From the NCBI GenBank assembly GCA_947169835.1, contig CAMVRH010000029.1, forward strand, positions 1 to 9,039: a stretch of 9,039 bases of DNA, given 5' to 3'. Below, in pieces: positions 6,108-9,039 of the stretch. Numbering within the stretch: the first letter of the stretch is position 1; each line of letters begins with the position of its first letter. The DNA is from an uncultured Lachnospira sp. GTDB lineage: Bacteria; Bacillota; Clostridia; Lachnospirales; Lachnospiraceae. A program made the translations under genes and the position numbers. A model generated the notes under the pieces. It was given only the letters and a program-made list of their open reading frames with translations, did not search any database and was not told the origin of the DNA.

Positions 6108-7385
6108 GTGACAAGCGGGGAAAGAAAGAAAAAACTGAAGATTAAAATTATTGTGATAGTAAGTGCAGTGGTAGTGGCATTTGTCGCTGCGCTTATTTTG
6201 TTGTCTGTATTTGGCCGCGTCAAAGTAAATGGAGTTTATCTAAGTAATAAACATATAAAGAGAGACTTCGAAAACAAAATAATGTCTACTCATACAGTCT
6301 TTGTCGAGGACAAATATAACAAGTTCACAAAGTTTAAATATAATATTAAACCAATTGAAAATAGAAATATTTTTACAAAAGCAATCGACACTGTTACTGG
6401 CAGAAATAACAATGTGAAGATCACTTATGATGTCGATGTTAAGGGCATTAAGAAGACTTTAAAAAAGGACAATAAGAGAAACAAAAAGCCTAAGAATGCA
6501 AAGATAGTTAAAGGCGAAAAACTATACAAGATTAGACCGGCTAAGCTTGGTACAAAAGTAAATATCAAAGGTCTTGTAAAGAGCTTGAAAAACCACGCAG
6601 AAAACATTTCTGTATATGACTATCTAGAACAGCCAAAGATTTTAGATGAAGATTTGGAACCTACTTTGAAGAAGCTAAATAAACCTTTGAAGTGGCATAT
6701 TGCATATAAAAACGGTGCGGAGATTAGACATAACTTTGACACTGTAAAGTTGGTTAAAGGTAAAGTGAAAGTAGATGAGACACAGATGAGAAAGATCATC
6801 TACAAAGCACTTGCAACATACGACACTATCGGTGGCGTGTGGGAGTTTAAAGACCACAAGGGTAAGAAACAAAAAGTTAAAGGTGGAACTTGGGGTTCTA
6901 CTGTAGACTATGAGCGTGAGATGCCATATATTGAAAAGGCTTATAAAAAGAAGAAGAGTCACGACAACAGAAAACCTTATCTTCTAAGAGAATCGCCAAA
7001 GCATTATTCTAAAATTAAGATTGAGGTTAGCATCCCTAAACAGCATATGTGGATGTACAAGGGTAAGAAGATTATTATGCAGTCAGATGTTGTAACAGGC
7101 TTACCTAATCCAAAGAAGAAAAGACAGACACCAGTTGGTGTATTCTATATATCAGAGAGAAAACCTGGAAAGTATTTGAAGGGTAGAGGATATAAGACTT
7201 GGGTTGATTATTGGATGAGACTTACTCCAACCGGAGTAGGCTTCCATGATGCACCTTGGCAGCCAAGATTTGGTGGCAACAGATATGTGGTCGGTGGTTC
7301 ACACGGCTGTATTAACCTACCACCAGCATTCGCTAAAAAACTATACGATAAAACAGAGTCAGGAATGACTACTTTTATACACTAA
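6108..7385 (+). CDS. Membrane-anchored L,D-transpeptidase with YkuD catalytic domain
   Basis: L,D-transpeptidases form 3-3 cross-links in peptidoglycan, or attach proteins to it, outside the membrane. The 425-residue protein has a basic N-terminus and one hydrophobic segment (about 13-36) typical of a signal anchor, so the rest should be extracytoplasmic. A long region (about 100-290) fits the putative peptidoglycan-binding domain (PG_binding_4) often found before YkuD in clostridia. The YkuD domain spans about 304-425. The catalytic motif is complete: His380 in GVGFHDA and SHGCINLP (398-405) with Cys401 as nucleophile. The protein is very lysine-rich, above all at 112-150. The start is GTG, with GGAG (6093-6096) 11 bases before it, a rather long gap; an ATG at 6083 is in another frame and stops early. 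It lies 44 bases after argD with no terminator, so read-through is possible. A weak promoter (TTGATA 6038-6043, TATAAA 6059-6064, 15-base spacer) is also conceivable. Confidence 0.92.
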   Translation: MTSGERKKKLKIKIIVIVSAVVVAFVAALILLSVFGRVKVNGVYLSNKHIKRDFENKIMSTHTVFVEDKYNKFTKFKYNIKPIENRNIFTKAIDTVTGRNNNVKITYDVDVKGIKKTLKKDNKRNKKPKNAKIVKGEKLYKIRPAKLGTKVNIKGLVKSLKNHAENISVYDYLEQPKILDEDLEPTLKKLNKPLKWHIAYKNGAEIRHNFDTVKLVKGKVKVDETQMRKIIYKALATYDTIGGVWEFKDHKGKKQKVKGGTWGSTVDYEREMPYIEKAYKKKKSHDNRKPYLLRESPKHYSKIKIEVSIPKQHMWMYKGKKIIMQSDVVTGLPNPKKKRQTPVGVFYISERKPGKYLKGRGYKTWVDYWMRLTPTGVGFHDAPWQPRFGGNRYVVGGSHGCINLPPAFAKKLYDKTESGMTTFIH

Positions 7386-7413
7386 AAAAATCGGCACCAG
7401 TGCCGGTTTTTTT
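7384..7413 (+). terminator. Rho-independent terminator after the L,D-transpeptidase
   Basis: An A-run overlapping the stop codon is followed by CGGCAC (7392-7397) and GTGCCG (7400-7405), then a run of seven T. The stem can be extended by A-T pairs on both sides. The hairpin core is the most GC-rich structure in the intergenic region. It ends transcription of the L,D-transpeptidase gene and probably of any read-through from the arginine operon. By symmetry it might also stop transcripts from the opposite strand. Confidence 0.9.
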
Positions 7414-7444
7414 AATTTATAAACTCAATTCTTAATATTATTAA

Positions 7445-7473
7445 TTGAAATGAAAACTCTAAATTGATATTAT
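7445..7473 (+). promoter_or_regulatory. Promoter of the UPF0371 gene
   Basis: -35 TTGAAA (7445-7450), a 17-base spacer and -10 TATTAT (7468-7473). A TG at 7465-7466 one base before the -10 makes it an extended -10. Transcription would start near 7480, about 30 bases before the ATG. The upstream sequence is very AT-rich, as in an UP element. It sits directly after a terminator, where a new promoter is expected. Confidence 0.65.
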
Positions 7474-7509
7474 ATTACACGTGGGAAAAATCGAAAGGAA
7501 GTGGGCTAG

Positions 7510-8994
7510 ATGAAGAAAATAGGTTTTGATAATGAGCTGTATATCAAGAAACAAAAACAGCATATCTTAGAGAGAATCGAGAATGCTAATGGTAAGTTAT
7601 ATCTTGAGTTTGGTGGCAAACTCTTTGATGATTACCATGCATCAAGAGTTCTACCAGGATTTGATGTAAATGCAAAAATTAAACTTTTGCATGAACTTAA
7701 AGACCAAGCAGAAATTATATTTGTAATCTCTGCGGGCGATATTGAAAAGACAAAGATGAGAGCAGACCTTGGTATCACTTATGATATGGATGTTCTTAGA
7801 TTAATTGACAATATCACTAAACTTGGTATCGAAGTAAACAGTGTAGTAATCACTAAGTACACTGGCCAAGTGGCAGCTGATGCATTCAGCGCAAAACTTG
7901 ATCAACACGGAATCAAAAACTATTTCCACAAGCCTATTAAAGGATATCCAGTAGATATCGATTATATATGTAGTGAAGAGGGATTTGGAGCAAACCCTTA
8001 TGTAGAGACTACAAAACCATTAGTAGTGGTAACTGCTCCAGGACCAGGTAGCGGAAAGTTAGCTACTTGTTTGTCTCAAGTTTATCATGAGAACACTCGT
8101 GGTATTCCAACAGGCTACGCTAAATTCGAGACATTCCCTATTTGGAATGTACCACTAAAACATCCAGTTAACCTAGCATACGAAGCAGCTACAGCAGACT
8201 TAGATGACGTTAACATGATTGACCCATTCCACTTAGAAGCATACGGAGAAACTACAGTCAACTATAATAGAGACGTAGAAGCTTTCCCAATTGTTCAGAG
8301 TACTTTGGCGAAGATTTCTAATGAGAACTTTGACTATAAGAGCCCAACAGACATGGGTGTAAACATGGCAGGTTACGCTATAGTGGATGATGATGTAGTG
8401 AGAGATGCATCAGAGCAAGAAATAATAAGAAGATTCTTCGCAACAAAATGCGATTACAGAAAAGGTAAAGAAAAGAAGAGCGCGGTTGATAAGATCAAAC
8501 GTATTATGCAGGAGCTTAATATTTCACCTGACGATAGAAAGGTGGTTAATATTGCTCTAGCAAGAGAGGAAGAGACTGGTGTGCCAGCAGCAGCTATCGA
8601 GCTAGAAGATGGCAGAGTTATAACAGGTAAAGCCAGCGAGCTTATGAGTGCTTCTTCATCAGTTGTACTTAATGCAATTAAAGCGATTATGGGTATAGAT
8701 GATGACTTAACACTTCTAACTCCAATCATTCTAGAACCAATTCTAGCAATGAAGACAGAAATCCTTGGAAGTAGAAGTACAATTCTAAACCTAGACGCAG
8801 TGCTTACTGCCCTTTCAGTATCAGGAGCCACAAACTCCCTAGCCATAAAAGCAATGGAAGGCCTAGAGAAGTTACGCGACCTAGAATTCCACTCAACTCA
8901 AATGCTCGACTCAAGCGATGAGTCAGTACTTAGACAACTAGGCTTGCGTGTAACCTGCGAACCAATTTACCCATCAAAAGATTTATTCTTTTAG
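7510..8994 (+). CDS. UPF0371 / DUF1846 family protein of unknown function
   Basis: The 494-residue protein matches, from end to end, the conserved family I know as UPF0371 (DUF1846), common in Firmicutes and Actinobacteria. No reaction or pathway is established for it that I can name. Family hallmarks are KIGFDNE near the N-terminus, LYLEFGGKLFDDYHASRVLPGF (split here as 30-39 and 40-51), DLGITYDMDVLRLID (86-100), the P-loop-like APGPGSGK (176-183), KFETFPIWN (205-213), KHPVNLAYEAATADL (217-231), NMIDPFHLEAYG (235-246) and SPTDMGVNMAGY (278-289). The P-loop suggests nucleotide or phosphate binding, but this is inference. No signal peptide or membrane segment is seen, so it should be cytoplasmic. 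AAGGAAG (7495-7501) lies 8 bases before the ATG. It has its own promoter and appears to stand alone. Codon choice changes mildly in the last 75 or so codons. No terminator is visible in the remaining 45 bases. Confidence 0.93.
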   Translation: MKKIGFDNELYIKKQKQHILERIENANGKLYLEFGGKLFDDYHASRVLPGFDVNAKIKLLHELKDQAEIIFVISAGDIEKTKMRADLGITYDMDVLRLIDNITKLGIEVNSVVITKYTGQVAADAFSAKLDQHGIKNYFHKPIKGYPVDIDYICSEEGFGANPYVETTKPLVVVTAPGPGSGKLATCLSQVYHENTRGIPTGYAKFETFPIWNVPLKHPVNLAYEAATADLDDVNMIDPFHLEAYGETTVNYNRDVEAFPIVQSTLAKISNENFDYKSPTDMGVNMAGYAIVDDDVVRDASEQEIIRRFFATKCDYRKGKEKKSAVDKIKRIMQELNISPDDRKVVNIALAREEETGVPAAAIELEDGRVITGKASELMSASSSVVLNAIKAIMGIDDDLTLLTPIILEPILAMKTEILGSRSTILNLDAVLTALSVSGATNSLAIKAMEGLEKLRDLEFHSTQMLDSSDESVLRQLGLRVTCEPIYPSKDLFF

Positions 8995-9039
8995 AGAATA
9001 CTATATAAATTAAATAGCAAACAAGAAAACGATGTTGTG

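Noticed and set aside
6083..6142. Short frame starting ATG at 6083 (MKNWRYINSDK...) between argD and the transpeptidase
   Set aside because: It has no good ribosome binding site, overlaps the transpeptidase start in another frame and ends after about 20 codons.
8454..8846. A 130-codon open frame antisense to the UPF0371 gene
   Set aside because: It lies wholly inside a well-recognised gene, has no recognisable protein features and has a Ser/Ile/Leu-rich composition typical of reverse-strand shadow frames.
9033..9039. ATG near the right edge as a possible next gene
   Set aside because: No Shine-Dalgarno sequence precedes it and only 7 bases remain, so nothing can be supported.
1..9039. CRISPR array, insertion sequence, tRNA or rRNA, or phage genes
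   Set aside because: No spaced repeat array, transposase motif, terminal inverted repeats or cloverleaf-like sequence was seen. The gene content is normal chromosomal metabolism.
1..9039. Frequent CTAG tetranucleotides across the window
   Set aside because: CTAG is often rare in bacteria, but here the number looks close to what the base composition and common CTA Leu codons would give, so it is not treated as a signal.

Overview
The window is an ordinary stretch of a low-GC Gram-positive chromosome, most likely a member of the Clostridia (Lachnospiraceae-like; the genus cannot be fixed from this sequence). The clues are the AT-rich base composition, strong purine-rich ribosome binding sites, AGA as a frequent Arg codon, the argCJBD gene order, a membrane-anchored clostridial-type L,D-transpeptidase and a UPF0371/DUF1846 protein.

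Layout from left to right. Positions 1-35 hold the first 11 codons of a minus-strand gene that looks like a family-2 glycosyltransferase. A bidirectional hairpin terminator (122-153) ends argG, which runs on the minus strand (166-1389). A divergent control region (1390-1639) separates argG from a plus-strand arginine operon: argC (1640-2680), argJ (2692-3915), argB (3937-4869) and argD (4870-6063), packed with gaps of 11, 21 and 0 bases. A GTG-started L,D-transpeptidase gene (6108-7385) follows after 44 bases with no visible terminator in between, and it ends in a clear hairpin terminator. A separate promoter then serves a complete UPF0371 gene (7510-8994). The last 45 bases hold nothing that can be called. 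No gene-free stretch exceeds about 235 bases.

How the genes work together. ArgJ, ArgB, ArgC and ArgD convert glutamate to ornithine through acetylated intermediates. ArgJ recycles the acetyl group and may also make acetylglutamate. ArgG acts later, joining citrulline to aspartate. The enzymes for ornithine to citrulline (ArgF, CarAB), for argininosuccinate cleavage (ArgH) and the repressor (ArgR/AhrC) are not in the window. ArgB carries the N-terminal extension and C-terminal signature of arginine-inhibited acetylglutamate kinases, so feedback control probably acts there.

The most informative non-coding region is 1431-1547. The argG and argC promoters are near mirror copies: each has a TTGCAT -35 element, a 17-base spacer and a TATAAT-like -10. 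In both, the -35 element is one arm of an ARG-box-like palindrome, and further palindromic half-sites lie between them. This predicts joint repression by an ArgR-type regulator. The argC leader also carries a duplicated hairpin and a tiny reading frame with two adjacent Arg codons, both speculative. I see no convincing novel multi-gene system. The least understood gene is the UPF0371 protein.
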